Positions 23,334 through 44,057 of a DNA stretch of 64,000 bases are shown piece after piece (position 1 is the stretch's first letter; every line of letters begins with the position of its first letter). The stretch comes from Lineus longissimus (lineage: Eukaryota; Nemertea; Pilidiophora; Heteronemertea; Lineidae): NCBI RefSeq assembly GCF_910592395.1, contig NC_088308.1:8261001-8325000 (forward strand), given 5' to 3'. Below the pieces are notes generated by a model, which worked only from the letters and a program-made list of their open reading frames with translations, ran no database searches and was not told the origin of the DNA. The position numbers and the translations under genes are program-made.

Positions 23334-26098
23334 CTGAAAGTCGTGGTTGATATGGAGATGCACCTCGCCGGGTTTAATTGGTAAAATTTGAAGCGATCTC
23401 GGAGAAATAGCATTTTTTATTCTTTCTATATATGGGCATACTCATGAACATAAGGGGCCTTTTCAGCAGGTCTGTTTTGCATATGGGGCCATCTGTTAAA
23501 TCAAAAGTGTGGGATTATACAAAAATAACCCGCGAAAGTATTGGGGCCACTATACGTTTAAAGCATTCATCCATTTCCGCAATTTTCCCCCTTTATTTTG
23601 ATCGTACTCTTTCACCTTACGTTGTTAATCGCTCTTAATTTGTCTAAGTACCGTATGGGAATTCATCACGTGATACTCGTCTCATCATAACAAAACCGCC
23701 TCACCCGACCCAAGCACTGGGCGCAAAGTAGCGCGCAGCTCCCTATATGAATACCCGGGGAAATATAAAATATAATATAAAATCCCGATTAACATTTCTT
23801 TACTGCGATAAAAACAGGCTAACAACTGCAGATTAACAAGTAAGTGAGTGTTCCGGAACGAGTGGAATCCGTGCGGAGGGTGTCGAAAAAACCCTAGGCG
23901 AACTACTTCCTCCGTCTGGTGCTGCCACCCACTATGCTCGCGGCATTTGCTGTAGGCATACTAAGTTCGTAACACGCCAACTCTTCACCATTCGCGAAAT
24001 AGTTCGTCAAAATAAGTCGAGACCACTTTGAAGAGTGGTGGAGTTTGATTTTTCCGCTCGTTTTGGCTAAAAACAAAAGTAATTTGGAGGAAAATCATCC
24101 CCCCAAATCATCATGTTCGATTTGTAAACACATGGGTCGGCGCGGAGTGCTCCACATCACACATCGACCTATTTTACGCATATCAAAATCAAGACAACAT
24201 CACAACCCCCAGACATATAATTTAATTTCACCCAAATTGCCCCGACCCCACAGTAAGCCATCACCCTAAAACAACCCGCTCCACGGGTATTATGCTAGTA
24301 CATGTAATGAATTAGATTGCAGAATCTATAAAATGCAGAGGTCAGAAAATTTACATGTTCAACAGTCAGGCATTTGATTTTAGCATTTTCACATCTCTGA
24401 GAAACAAAGTCATTGAGAACAAAAGTCATTTGAAACAATTCCGCACACTATCACTATTTTCAGAGGGTTGTGGTCAGAAGGCCATATGTACACAAAATCA
24501 ACATCATGTACAGGAATTATTTTCATTTATTGACGTATCACGTCTAAATTAAGGGGGAGGTATCTTTAAAAGGTATTGTACATGATAACATAGTATGAAT
24601 CGATTATTAGTGACCCTTCATTGTTAACTTGCCATTAGAAAAACTATAAAATTAAGAATTCCCGAACTATAAAACGAAGATGCACTCAAAAATCATTGAG
24701 GAAAATGTGTTATCAATTTCAAACTTTGGCAACATGACTTTCAAACCAATACGACCCTTTTCTATTGATTTCAACAAATTCCACACACTTTCATTAATTT
24801 TCAGAGGGGGTGTGGTCGGGTATATAGGCCTAATGTACGACCACACCCCCTTCATTGTTAACATCATGGTAAACATGTTCTCGCCTTGAGCACTTTTATA
24901 CATTCTCAGCATGGGATGCGTGCCATTTATCATTATTTGCGAACCCAAACCCATGCCGCTGATCAGCTGATGAGGGCGAGGCATTATTTGATGTGTGGGT
25001 GGGGCGGGGGGTGGGCGGGCGGCCATATTTTTTCCTCATTTTTTTTATCTTAGCTCAGAATCATCGCTCTTTTCGCTTCTTACTGCCAAATTCCATGGTC
25101 AGACAAAATATGATGCGGCCCTTAAGTTCACATCGTAATTAGCGATGTAAATGATAAATGTCGCGCTATGGCCACGCGAGATCTCGAAACTCGTGCGCAG
25201 GACGAGGAAAAGTATTTATAGATCACGCTGGTACATTCTGCCAAACCCAATGTACACTCCGGACGCATTGGACCGTCATGTCGCCATAATGAGATCCAAT
25301 TAGGATGACGCAATGGACTGCCCCGCAAGTCGAACCCAATGCCGCAATTACTAAAATCATGAAGTGATCGCACAGGCACGTGAACTGCGATCTTTCAACG
25401 GCATCAATGACTTAACTTTCGTCGTACCGACCTTTCCTGGACATTGCATTGACGTTAAATGATACCAGCCATAATTTGTAGACGCATTCTCGCCAAAACC
25501 ACATGAACAAAAGTCGCTACCTAAATAAATTGCTAATTATGAGGTAAATTTGATAAATTCGAAAATGAGACGATTTAACATTGAACAAATTCCTTTTCAC
25601 GAACGGCTTTGGTTATAAATGTACATGTAGTTTCTTTGGTCAGAATCAAAGCATAATAATCAGGGTTAGACATGCAGTAAAAATCTAAAGGTTCACAATG
25701 TGCAAAAACAGCCAGGTTCTTTGACGTCATGACGTCACGAGAATGGGCGGTTGGACATAATGATGAGTCAGGTAGGTTAGTATAAGTTTACACAAACTCG
25801 TCTGAAAAAATTGCCAGTTTTGTATGTCTTACTCACCCATCGTCAGAAACCGCCGTGCAGGAACAGTTCACCGTCAAAAATATTTCTCAACTGAAAGGAA
25901 AAGTTGAAATTGACGTTTATATACATGTAGATTACAGATATTGATTACCTTTAGCAATCCCTGTTGATCTTTTATGGACATCAGGATTCGATCACCAATT
26001 ATCGATCACCAATTATGTTAATTCATGTAAGATTGCCCAAAGTTACTTTGGCAATAACAGTGCTGATCAATGACATGAATATTCGAGTAGAAAACAGA

Positions 26099-26153
26099 AG
26101 GTGGCAATAATATTATAGGTTATCATTATTATTAAATCGTAATGTTATTGCCA
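26099..26153. repeat. Small hairpin
   Basis: GTGGCAATAATATTA is followed about 25 bases later by TAATGTTATTGCCAC, giving a 55-base imperfect stem-loop. It may be a minimal foldback element. Confidence 0.55.
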
Positions 26154-26290
26154 CGAAATATTGTCTATGAATTGACCTGTACTTCCCAATAATGAAATCT
26201 CAAATGGTTGTAAATACTGATTGTGAATAATTAGATTTTATCTTAACGGCAGAGTTTGAGCGTTTTGTTCAAGTTTAGTTCATTTCACCA

Positions 26291-26455
26291 GGGCCAAATT
26301 CATAAAGGGCGTTTAAGGGTTAGACGTGTGTAACTTCTCCCTGATCAGTTTCAGGTCCTATTCATATTCTGTGGAGATTTACATGAAGGACCTGAATCAT
26401 TCTATTCAGTAGTTAATCGCTGTTTTAAGCTAAACACCCTTTATGAATTTGGCCT
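26291..26455. mobile_element. 165-bp foldback MITE
   Basis: GGGCCAAATTCATAAAGGGC at the left end is mirrored by ACCCTTTATGAATTTGGCCT at the right. The interior also pairs partly: TCAGGTCC near 26350 with GGACCTGA near 26388, and GCGTTTAA with TTAAGC. It has no coding capacity. No clear target duplication is seen. Confidence 0.8.
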
Positions 26456-26570
26456 ATCCGATGACGTTAGGAATATTTCAACTGTGCGCGCACCCCAATA
26501 TTCCATTGGAAAAAAGGTTCCGACCAACCGGCCTCCTCTTGATATTTTGCCCGATATCGTGATAATGAAA

Positions 26571-27303
26571 CAGCTGCTCTTCTACCAAAATCGTATTCAG
26601 GATTTTTTTGAAATATCATGCAAGTCATGAGAGAAGCGCAAATCACAGTATCTTATTCAATATTTATGTACCGAGTATCACACGCTATAACATCGCCAAC
26701 CCCAGCGAACACCAAATTTCAAGGGTCAACTATAGTTTACTATTGTCTAAAATGACCATTGTCTAGATTACCATTGTCTAATTCACCATTGTCTAAAATG
26801 ACCATTGTCTAGTTTACCATTGTCTACTTTACATTGTCTAATATACCGTTGTCTAATTTATTTTTGTCTAAATTAACAGGATTCAGTCATGCAATAGCAT
26901 CCTTAGGAAATCGCTTCTCCGGCCTGTGTGCAGGGCCGTAGAAGATAACATCAACTCCTGATTTCCTCATGTAGCCGCTATATCTTATTCAATTTTATGT
27001 AAACATCCTAAGCGCACATCCCAGTAGCTCTTTAACACGGTTTTCATTCGAAAAGGCTGCGTTAAACTGGTCTCCTGTTGATTTTTTTCTCTCAATGGAT
27101 AACAAAATGATGACTTAACCGATGATATATAGCTGCTCTTGTACCAAAATCGTATCCATGTTTTATTCCTGAAATATCATGCAAGTCATGAGAGTATAAT
27201 AGGCGAATATCAGTATCTAATTCACATGTATGTACTGAGTATAACACGATATAACATCGCCGACATCGCCGACTTCGGAGAACAACAATTTCAAGGATCA
27301 ATA
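26571..27303 (+). repeat. Diverged direct duplication (26.57-26.73 kb and 27.13-27.30 kb)
   Basis: About 26571-26728 and 27128-27303 share AGCTGCTCTT, ACCAAAATCGTAT, GAAATATCATGCAAGTCATG and TATAACATCGCC in the same order, with many substitutions and small indels. It is an old duplication or two copies of a low-copy dispersed repeat. Confidence 0.65.
26735..26878. repeat. Short tandem repeat of CCATTGTCTA units
   Basis: The core CATTGTCTA recurs about every 16-17 bp from 26735 to 26878, with variable spacer words (AAATGA, GATTA, ATTCA, GTTTA, ATATA). There are roughly eight copies, degrading to TTTTTGTCTA at the end. Confidence 0.8.
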
Positions 27304-28028
27304 TTGATCAAGGGAACACCTATAAGTTCATGACGTTGACATGAATATCATCGATACACGTGTGTATATACATGAAGTTGCAGCAGCACCACAATTTTCA
27401 CGCACTTGTACATGAGTGTGGAAATGTCTTTAATACGAACATAAACATGCGAATAATATCAGTGTTAAACTCAAACATCATAAGATAGGAAATTTAACAT
27501 CCACCATTCCTTTCGATTTGAAACGCAATTAACATCTTGATCAAAGTCCTTTGATGAATTATCTATAATCCTAAAACAAAGGAAAAGTGGCCTGATAGCT
27601 AGTTGGCAGGCATGCACAAGATAAGATAAGACGTTTAAAATTTACTATCCCTTTGCGATTTAAAACGCAATAACATCTTGACCAAAGTCCCCTAAAAACA
27701 AAGGAAATATTGAATATTTCACCAGAGGCCTGATAGCTACTTGGCAGGCTATTCCAAATCAATGATCCTATTGTAGTTTAGCTGAATTTCGAAGTGATTC
27801 ATATGCACGGTTCAAGGGTCAACAGAACTCTTAGAATTAAGATAGATATGATGTATTGTTTATTTATCGCATTTATCTATACATACATTTTTAATCGATG
27901 ACAATGACCAAGTTCAACAGCGAGAATTCAACCCATAGTTTCATTTTAAGTCCACATGATCCCGCAACAAGACTTTTAAGTTGTCATGCATTGACATCAA
28001 GTGAGGTCCAGGTCTGTGAAGTTGGCTC

Positions 28029-28128
28029 CCAGTTCCCAGTTCCCATTCGTGCCCATTTTGAAAGTTGTTCTTTTGCCTTCCAATACTTCCAGTACGGGCA
28101 CGAATAAGGAACTGGGAGTTAGGCTAAG
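28029..28128. repeat. Foldback repeat
   Basis: CAGTTCCCATTCGTGCCC near 28035 pairs with GGGCACGAATAAGGAACTGG near 28096, around a loop of about 45 bases. It is a small inverted repeat of unknown origin. A separate direct duplication (TTGGGGGTTCAACCTTTGGG, twice) follows at about 28211-28378. Confidence 0.65.
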
Positions 28129-28210
28129 TTTTGCCCATTTCCCAATTCAAATTTCTTTACAATCGTAAGTTCTTTACAATCGGGCTACAATCGACCGTGG
28201 GAGCACGCAG

Positions 28211-28378
28211 TGACCCTGGGTGATTGGGGGTTCAACCTTTGGGTGCTATACGGCTCTTCTGAAACGTCGACTGCGCGCACTAACCAGAACTGTCTCAAAA
28301 AGGGTTGGTGCTTTGGAGAACCCTGGGTAGTTGGGGGTTCAACCTTTGGGTGCTACGGCTCTTCTGAAACGTCGACAG
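28211..28378. repeat. Two-copy tandem duplication
   Basis: TTGGGGGTTCAACCTTTGGG followed by TGCTACGGCTCTTCTGAAAC occurs twice with a spacing of about 111 bp. The copies differ by a 2-base insertion and a few substitutions. An open frame crosses it on the plus strand, but nothing identifies it as coding. Confidence 0.7.
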
Positions 28379-30676
28379 GGTACTTCGCAAAACCCCAACC
28401 CCCGTCTAGTCAGTCAGGTTCTATATTAATCGGCGCCCTTAGAGGGAGCATGCAGATGGCCATTAAGCGATAGTAGGCCTATCAAACACTTGGTAATATA
28501 CAATATCAACAAACATTCGGCAGATTTAATACCTCACTTTGGTACCCAAACCGAGGAACGAGTGAAACAGGTTGGGTCACAGATTAGGGCACTTTTGAAT
28601 CTGAGAGACTACGATTTCCTAGCCCGCGCATAAACCAGTGAGATCATTGAGCTTCTGGCGTACATTGATCTGAACTTGGAGTAAAAACTCCAATATCTGA
28701 AGGTTATGTGGGGGTCCACTCTCAGTATATTAGTATAAATGTACCAAATCAATGAATTGTATGTTTCACCTCGACGCAAGGACCTAACGCACCGCGTAGC
28801 GGCAAAATATCGAAGCTGTCGAAACATTGATAACGGGTTACTAATACCGCGATTGTGGGGTTGTAACTATTTTGCTGTATATTGTCACGAGGAAAAATAA
28901 GCACGCGACCTAACGCCAACCTATTTATGTAAAATGACAATTAGAAGGTATATAGTTCAGGAAATGTTGATTAAAAATCATTCCTTATCGTCTTTTGAGA
29001 GCATTTTTAATTTTAAAAAGTATTTGCCTACGTCACAGAGTCTCTGCAATGGTAATTTTTATCACAGTAGTCTCGCGTAGCCAGACCTTCTTCACTTGTT
29101 AGTCTGGCCCAAGCCAGGCGTTCATTGTACTAGACCTACACGTTTTCCACCACAATGTATCTGGCCCGAAGAAACACTGCGCAAGTTTACCTCGAGCTGT
29201 AGCTAAGAATAGATTATGCTAATGAGCATACTTCCACATTGAGTTTTCCCAGGATTGTGCATATCGCGCGCGAAGCTACTTTCCCTGATACCATTAGGCC
29301 CCGCGTAGTGGCGCTGAAGCGGCAGTTCTAATCAAGAGAGTGGTTGAGTCACTCTATGTATAGACGGACCTAACCAAAATTGCTTACATATTCGCATTGC
29401 TACAATGAAAGACCTAATACTGAAACCACATTTTGTCTGTTGACTGTGCTTTAAGAGAGACTGGCATCAAGCAGTTAACAGACACCACTATACCCCCTCA
29501 CACTCAGAAACCACAAACGCCCACCTCTTCCTGCTTCCTGCTTCTAGATCGTCATTAGGCTATCCACATCATTGTAAACGTATGCCTATATAAAGGCCTA
29601 TAGGCCTACTTCTCTTCATTAACGAAATAAACATAGGCCTCGGCCTATAAACATCATAAACCTAATCAAAGGAGAGCGTTCCTTAAAGAAGTGAATTAAC
29701 TATTCATTTGTTTAATTTACTATCAACTATTCATTTATTTTGTAACAGTTACATACAGTAAATCTCTGGAATTCTTTTATTTCTTATATTGTGGCACTCT
29801 TTTGGCCTCAAATCCCTGCGAGTGTTTCCCCTGTGGTCACCAAATGATGAACACTCGCACAGAAACGCCAACAGATTATGAACTGGGACATAACATCTTT
29901 TAGAGTAACCAGACTAAATGCAAACCAAGGTGTTGCGGAGTCCAAATACGGCGCGAAATTTAGAATCTCGCGCGGGTCATGAACTTTTAGTAAACTATTT
30001 TGCCGTACTTGGCGCTGTTCGAATTTATACGCCTCTTTTTCTTATATCGCACAGGAGAGTCATCAAAAAATAATTTCTCTAAAACATCGCAAAAAGTGCT
30101 TGTTTTGTGCGAATAAACTGCATTTCTACTTCATGATTGCGCTAAAAAGAGGCATCATAGTCACTGGGATCTCAAAGATTTGTCTGACACGCTCAATACA
30201 CCCTTATTTCAAACATAATGATGAAATAATGACGTCACGCATAAATAGAAATCGCCATGTTTTTGTGTTGATCAACGAATGTTTGGACTGAATCATAAGC
30301 TCGTGAATTTATTTGCCTCTACAACTGTTTACAACATGAAGTCAAGCTGATATTGGATTTTTGGTGTCGGTATTGAATACTCTTTTCGCTGAGACCTTTA
30401 GATTGTCAAGGTAAAGTCGTGGGAGCTAATTATTTGTTTGACAGCTGCCATCGTCAGCAGTGCAGTGTCATTTTTGTGTACTTTCAATCATGCACTGTAG
30501 GCTCGTGCAGTATACACAGTAGCCTACTAGGCCCTAAATATTGGCTTTTGTCATTGTTTTCATCATCATCATCATCATCAAATAAGGCATCAGGGTCCAG
30601 GTATGGGCCCATGAAGAACAGCTAACGACCCATTGGGTCAGCCGTGTAGGGGAAAAAGTAAATAAATGGGTTAAAA

Positions 30677-31270
30677 TTTACAATCCCCGATCGGAAATGA
30701 CGTAGTTTGATCGCATTCAACTACCGTATTTTCCGGCGTATGACCCGCGGCTTTTTGCCCTCAAACAGGCCCAAAAAGTGGGGGTGCGGGTAATACAAAG
30801 GTGCGGGTCTTGCGTGGATTCTGAGAGGGATAAGCCCCAACCCCAAAGAAAAAAAAGGGGACCAAACTGGTTACTTGATAAGGATTTATGTCCATCGTTT
30901 TCGCATTGTTTTCAACCAATATTTCCGCCATGATCGCATAGTTTGTGATGTCTCCGCTAGGGAAAATAGTTACGGCCATGCTGGAATTGATCCACTTTGG
31001 TTAACAATTAAAAAAAACATGGCGGTTCTAGGATGTCAACATCAATGAATGGCTTACTATTTTTGGAGAATGCGGGTCTTGGAGCAGTGCGGGTCATAAT
31101 CAGGTGCGGGTCTTGCGTGGCTTTAGGTAATGGTCAAAGGGGGTGCGGGTCATAGGGCAGTGCGGGGGATAATCCGGAAAATACGGTACATGAACTAAAA
31201 ATCCATTGAAAAGTGGTGCTTCGTTAGTCAACCGATGACCTTTTTTTGGGGTGTGATCGGGGATTGTAAA
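30677..31270. mobile_element. Outer MITE with TTTACAATCCCCGATC ends
   Basis: TTTACAATCCCCGATC at 30677-30692 is perfectly mirrored by GATCGGGGATTGTAAA at 31255-31270. It encloses a second complete inverted-repeat element at 30724-31186. Removing the insert leaves a very short non-coding element. No transposase and no clear target duplication are seen. Confidence 0.75.
30722..31188. mobile_element. Inner MITE with CCGTATTTTCCGG ends, TA-flanked
   Basis: CCGTATTTTCCGG at 30724 and CCGGAAAATACGG ending at 31186 are perfect inverted repeats, flanked on both sides by TA. The subterminal region repeats GGTGCGGGTCTTGCGTGG and GGTGCGGGT several times. The TA duplication fits a Tc1/mariner-like (or similar TA-targeting) mobiliser. 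There is no transposase. It is inserted within the outer element at 30677-31270, so it is younger. Confidence 0.8.
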
Positions 31271-31322
31271 CTCGTTCCAATAAATGAATAAACAAGATAT
31301 AAAGCCTAGGTAACAGCAAACC

Positions 31323-31766
31323 GGTCATCCTATTATTGCGTCCAGTGGCGACCAGTGGCGTCCAACGCGTAATAATAGGGTGTATATGGTTAGAAATGTT
31401 TTCAAGCTCCTAAAACACTTTCAATAAACAAGATTTAGAAGTTTAGTGGAGTTTGCAAACCTAGTTTTTGAATAATCATCCATCATCTCCATGTGCCAAC
31501 CTGATGCCAGATCCTGATTCCGCTTTTTCTATAAACCCAAGGAACGGCAGTTAAAACAAACATGGCGTCCAGTACTTTTGCTGGACGCATACTAAGATCG
31601 TTTTCTGGTGATGATTATTCAAAAACTAGGTTTGTTAACTCCACCAAACTTCTAAATCTTGTTTTTTGAAAGTGTTTTAGGAGCTTGAAAACATTTTTAA
31701 CCATATACACCCTATTATTTCGCGTTGGACGCCACTGGTTGCCACTGAACGCAAAATAGGATGACC
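31323..31766. mobile_element. 444-bp long foldback element
   Basis: GGTCATCCTATTATTGCGTC at the left corresponds to the inverted ATAGGATGACC end at the right. Long stretches inside are also complementary: TTTTCAAGCTCCTAAAACAC pairs with GTGTTTTAGGAGCTTGAAAA, and AACCTAGTTTTTGAATAATC with GATTATTCAAAAACTAGGTT. The two arms of about 160-170 bp surround a short unpaired centre. A transcript would form a long near-perfect stem. Confidence 0.85.
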
Positions 31767-32059
31767 CCAGCAAACGTTAAACTATAACTATAAGTGCAAT
31801 AGCCAATAGTTTGTACACCGGTGCAGTGGTGTGGCCCAGTTTTGATAAATTAAGAGATGCAGAGTAATTTTAGTGCGAGTTCACAATAGATGGTTGTTTT
31901 GATGTGGATTACGATGGGCCAACGCGATTGGGCAAATTATGAATCAGTTGTCTTCAGTCCGGTTGGTTATGACTGAGGTTACAAATAATTTACTGGCATT
32001 TGTTTAGGCTAGCCATTGAATGATTGCCCTTGGGTCTGGGATGCTCGGGGCAATACCGA

Positions 32060-32240
32060 ATACGACACTTAAGAAGTTCGCCCAGGATGTGGCAATGGTA
32101 CGGTTTAGACAATGGGAGACTGTTAAAATGTGGAATCTGCCAAATGGCAAAGCGAGGATGCAAAGATTCCCGATCCAACATTTTCGCAGTCTCCCAAACC
32201 CATTGTCTAAAGACTAAATCGTACTTCTTAACTGTCGTAT
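32060..32240. mobile_element. Foldback MITE
   Basis: ATACGACACTTAAGAAGT at 32060 pairs with ACTTCTTAACTGTCGTAT ending at 32240. Inside, TTTAGACAATGGGAGACTG pairs with CAGTCTCCCAAACCCATTGTCT. Two overlapping plus-strand open frames here simply reflect the inverted structure and are not called genes. Confidence 0.75.
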
Positions 32241-32637
32241 GTTGTGTTTGATAGGCCTTTTCGCAGAAGACGAATCAGATCAGAGCCCAAACAAATCAAA
32301 TGCGCACACTCAAGAGTCAGAAAGCCGAAGCCGACTTCGGCAATGCCATAGGCCACTGTGACTGACCCAAAAATCCAGGTGAAACGCATGACTGGTCAGT
32401 ACCCAAACATCTTCAAAAAGTAGGTTCAGCGATAACTATATTGAATATTCGCATACAAGTTTTGATACACTTAGTAACTTTAGCTGTACTGTGAGGTAGA
32501 CCCCTATGAAGGACTCTGTGTGACATTCCTGGTTCCAGCCTATACTCGCCCTTTACTGTCGACCATCATATTTCAGAAAAACAATCCTCAATGAAATTTG
32601 TCACTTTAGATAAGATTATTTTACATTTTCTTGCTAG

Positions 32638-41975
<9,338 letters not shown>

Positions 41976-42289
41976 GTAGGGACTTAAAAACTGTCACAGT
42001 GACAGACTGCCCTGGTACGTATCTAAGATTATCATGTGTAGGGACCTCATTCCTAGTGTTCTTTGGTGGCCTGTATTACATGGCTTTTGAACATTTTAGT
42101 CCCTGAGTATGAGGTCTCTCTAGTTTTCTGAGGCACAGTGTATGTTGACAGAAACTCGATAGAGTAAATCTACTAGTCATTGGACTATACAAGAATGCTC
42201 CCTTAAGAGCCAGATCTGAGGGTGTAGATTTAAAAGCCATATTTGGGTGGTGATATTGAAGTGATTAGAGTTGGTGGCTATTCCTGACA

Positions 42290-43035
42290 GTACAGCATAA
42301 TGATGTGACTCTGTTCATTACTGTACAGTGATGTGACTTTGTCTACTTCTGTACAGCAATGTGGCTGTTCATTACTATACAGTAATGTGCCTTTGTCTAC
42401 TTCTGTACAGTAATGTTACTGTTCATTACTATACAGTAATGTGCCTTTGTCTACTTCTGTACAGCAATGTGGCTGTTCATTACTATACAGTAATGTGCCT
42501 TTGTCTACTTCTGTACAGCAATGTGGCTGCTCATTACTATACAGTGATGTGACTTTGTCTACTTCTGTACAGCAATGTGGCTGCTCGTTACTATACAGTA
42601 ATGTGCCTTTGTCTACTTCTGTACAGCAATGTGGCTGTTCATTACTATACAGTGATGTGCCTTTGTCTACTTCTGTACAGCAATGTGGCTGCTCATTACT
42701 ATACAGTGATGTGACTTTGTCTACTTCTGTACAGCAATGTGGCTGCTCATTACTATACAGTAATGTGCCTTTGTCTACTTCTGTACAGCAATGTGGCTGT
42801 TCATTACTATACAGTAATGTGCCTTTGTCTACTTCTGTACAGCAATGTGGCTGCTCATTACTATACAGTGATGTGACTTTGTCTACTTCTGTACAGCAAT
42901 GTGGCTGTTCATTACTATACTGCAGTAATGTGACTTTGTCTACTTCTGTACAGTAATGTTACTGTTCATTACTGTACAGTAATGTGCCTTTGTCTGCAAC
43001 TATACAGTAATGTGACTGTTCATTACTGTACCATA
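42290..43035. repeat. 54-bp tandem array just after the TMEM184B stop codon
   Basis: The unit of about 54 bp consists of two related halves, TGTCTACTTCTGTACAGCAA and TGTTCATTACTATACAGTAA, and repeats about 13 times. Long plus-strand open frames cross it because 54 is a multiple of three, but their translation is monotonous and is not called a protein. The array begins about 315 bp after the stop and would lie in the 3' UTR if the transcript extends that far. Confidence 0.95.
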
Positions 43036-43624
43036 GTGTACATATTGTCAGGAACAGTCAAAAGCTTTATGGTATAAAAGAGATTTTTGCTGCTGGTGTA
43101 CTTGCAAAGTAAAAACTTACTCTTTTCATTGAATTGTTACCAGAATCTGTCGACAGATTGACCATCCCAATTCAAAATCAGCTGCAGGTGATAATCTCTA
43201 ATCTAAGAAAAGTCAAGAGCCCCCCTGTAAACTGATATTCATTGTTTCATGTTGATGTTATTCCTATTATTATCAAAGGCTGTGCAATACAAATATAACA
43301 CACGATGTAAATTATTGGGTAATGTCTGGTATATTGTCCAAATAATGTGTTCGTCCTATTTGTGATGTATATGTACCTGGCCGTGACATGGTGGCTTGGC
43401 CCTTGTTAATTGATATTCCATGTAGTGACATTTTGCTATTTATAAATATGTATGCTAGAATTGTTGACTGTTCCTGACAGGCCAAGTTCCAACTGTCTGG
43501 GTGAAATATAACGGCATTGTTATGACTGTTTGGGACCTAACAGTCATGAATACAGAAGAGCCAAAAACTGTACTCCCTACAAACATCATCCTAACAATAT
43601 CAGGCCATTTCACTTGATACATAA

Positions 43625-44057
43625 GTCGTAGTTCCACCTATCATTATCATAAAACCCCGTGTTTTTTCAAGACCCGTGTCTTCGCCGTGTGTCAAAAAAC
43701 CCGCGGCGCACTTACACCTATCAGTTGTGTTAGATAATGGTTAATAGCCCCGGCGACAGGTGCGCTGTAGGTAGGGAGCTTTCCTGTGTTTCTTTCCCGT
43801 TGGAGGGGGCGCAATACCGAGGCAACTACACCGCGCCATCTGTCGCTGGATCTTAGAACTTGTGATTGCCGTGTCTATTCAGATTCCACCTATCAAAAAA
43901 CCCGTGTTGAACATGGGTCTAAATTAGCCCCCGATTAGCCCCATCGAGCTTGATGGGGCTAATAGACACGGAGATTTGACACACGGGTTTATTTAGACAC
44001 GGCAATTCATAGGTGTAAGCGCAAAAGACACAGGGATTTGATAGGTGGAAGTACGAC
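43625..44057. mobile_element. Foldback MITE with GTCGTA-TTCCACCTATCA ends
   Basis: The left end GTCGTAGTTCCACCTATCA and the right end TGATAGGTGGAAGTACGAC form an inverted repeat with one mismatch. Subterminal ACCCGTGT, CGGGTTT and TAGACACGG words recur in both orientations. A short palindrome (GGGGCTAATAG with TAGCCCC around CATCGAGCTTGATG) lies near 43950. It has no coding capacity. Confidence 0.75.

Larger units (their letters stand above)
23340..32637. other. Non-coding region upstream of TMEM184B
   Basis: I find no supported coding exon here. The stretch carries several inverted-repeat elements (listed separately), short tandem repeats and diverged direct duplications. An unidentified 5' UTR exon or promoter of the TMEM184B gene must lie somewhere here, because its first coding exon appears to start immediately after a splice acceptor. 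Confidence 0.5.

Noticed and set aside
24667-25026. Minus-strand 119-codon frame starting MAARPPPAPPTHQIM
   Set aside because: It overlaps a plus-strand frame and an inverted-repeat region (TGTGGTCG / CGACCACA). The composition is that of G/C-rich non-coding DNA.
32020-32251. Three overlapping ORFs near 32.0-32.25 kb
   Set aside because: They lie in a foldback element, and their openness mirrors the inverted repeat.
42361-42956. Plus-strand open frames across the 54-bp array (171 and 63 codons)
   Set aside because: They are translations of a simple tandem repeat whose unit is a multiple of three. There is no splice or start context, and two overlapping frames are open at once.
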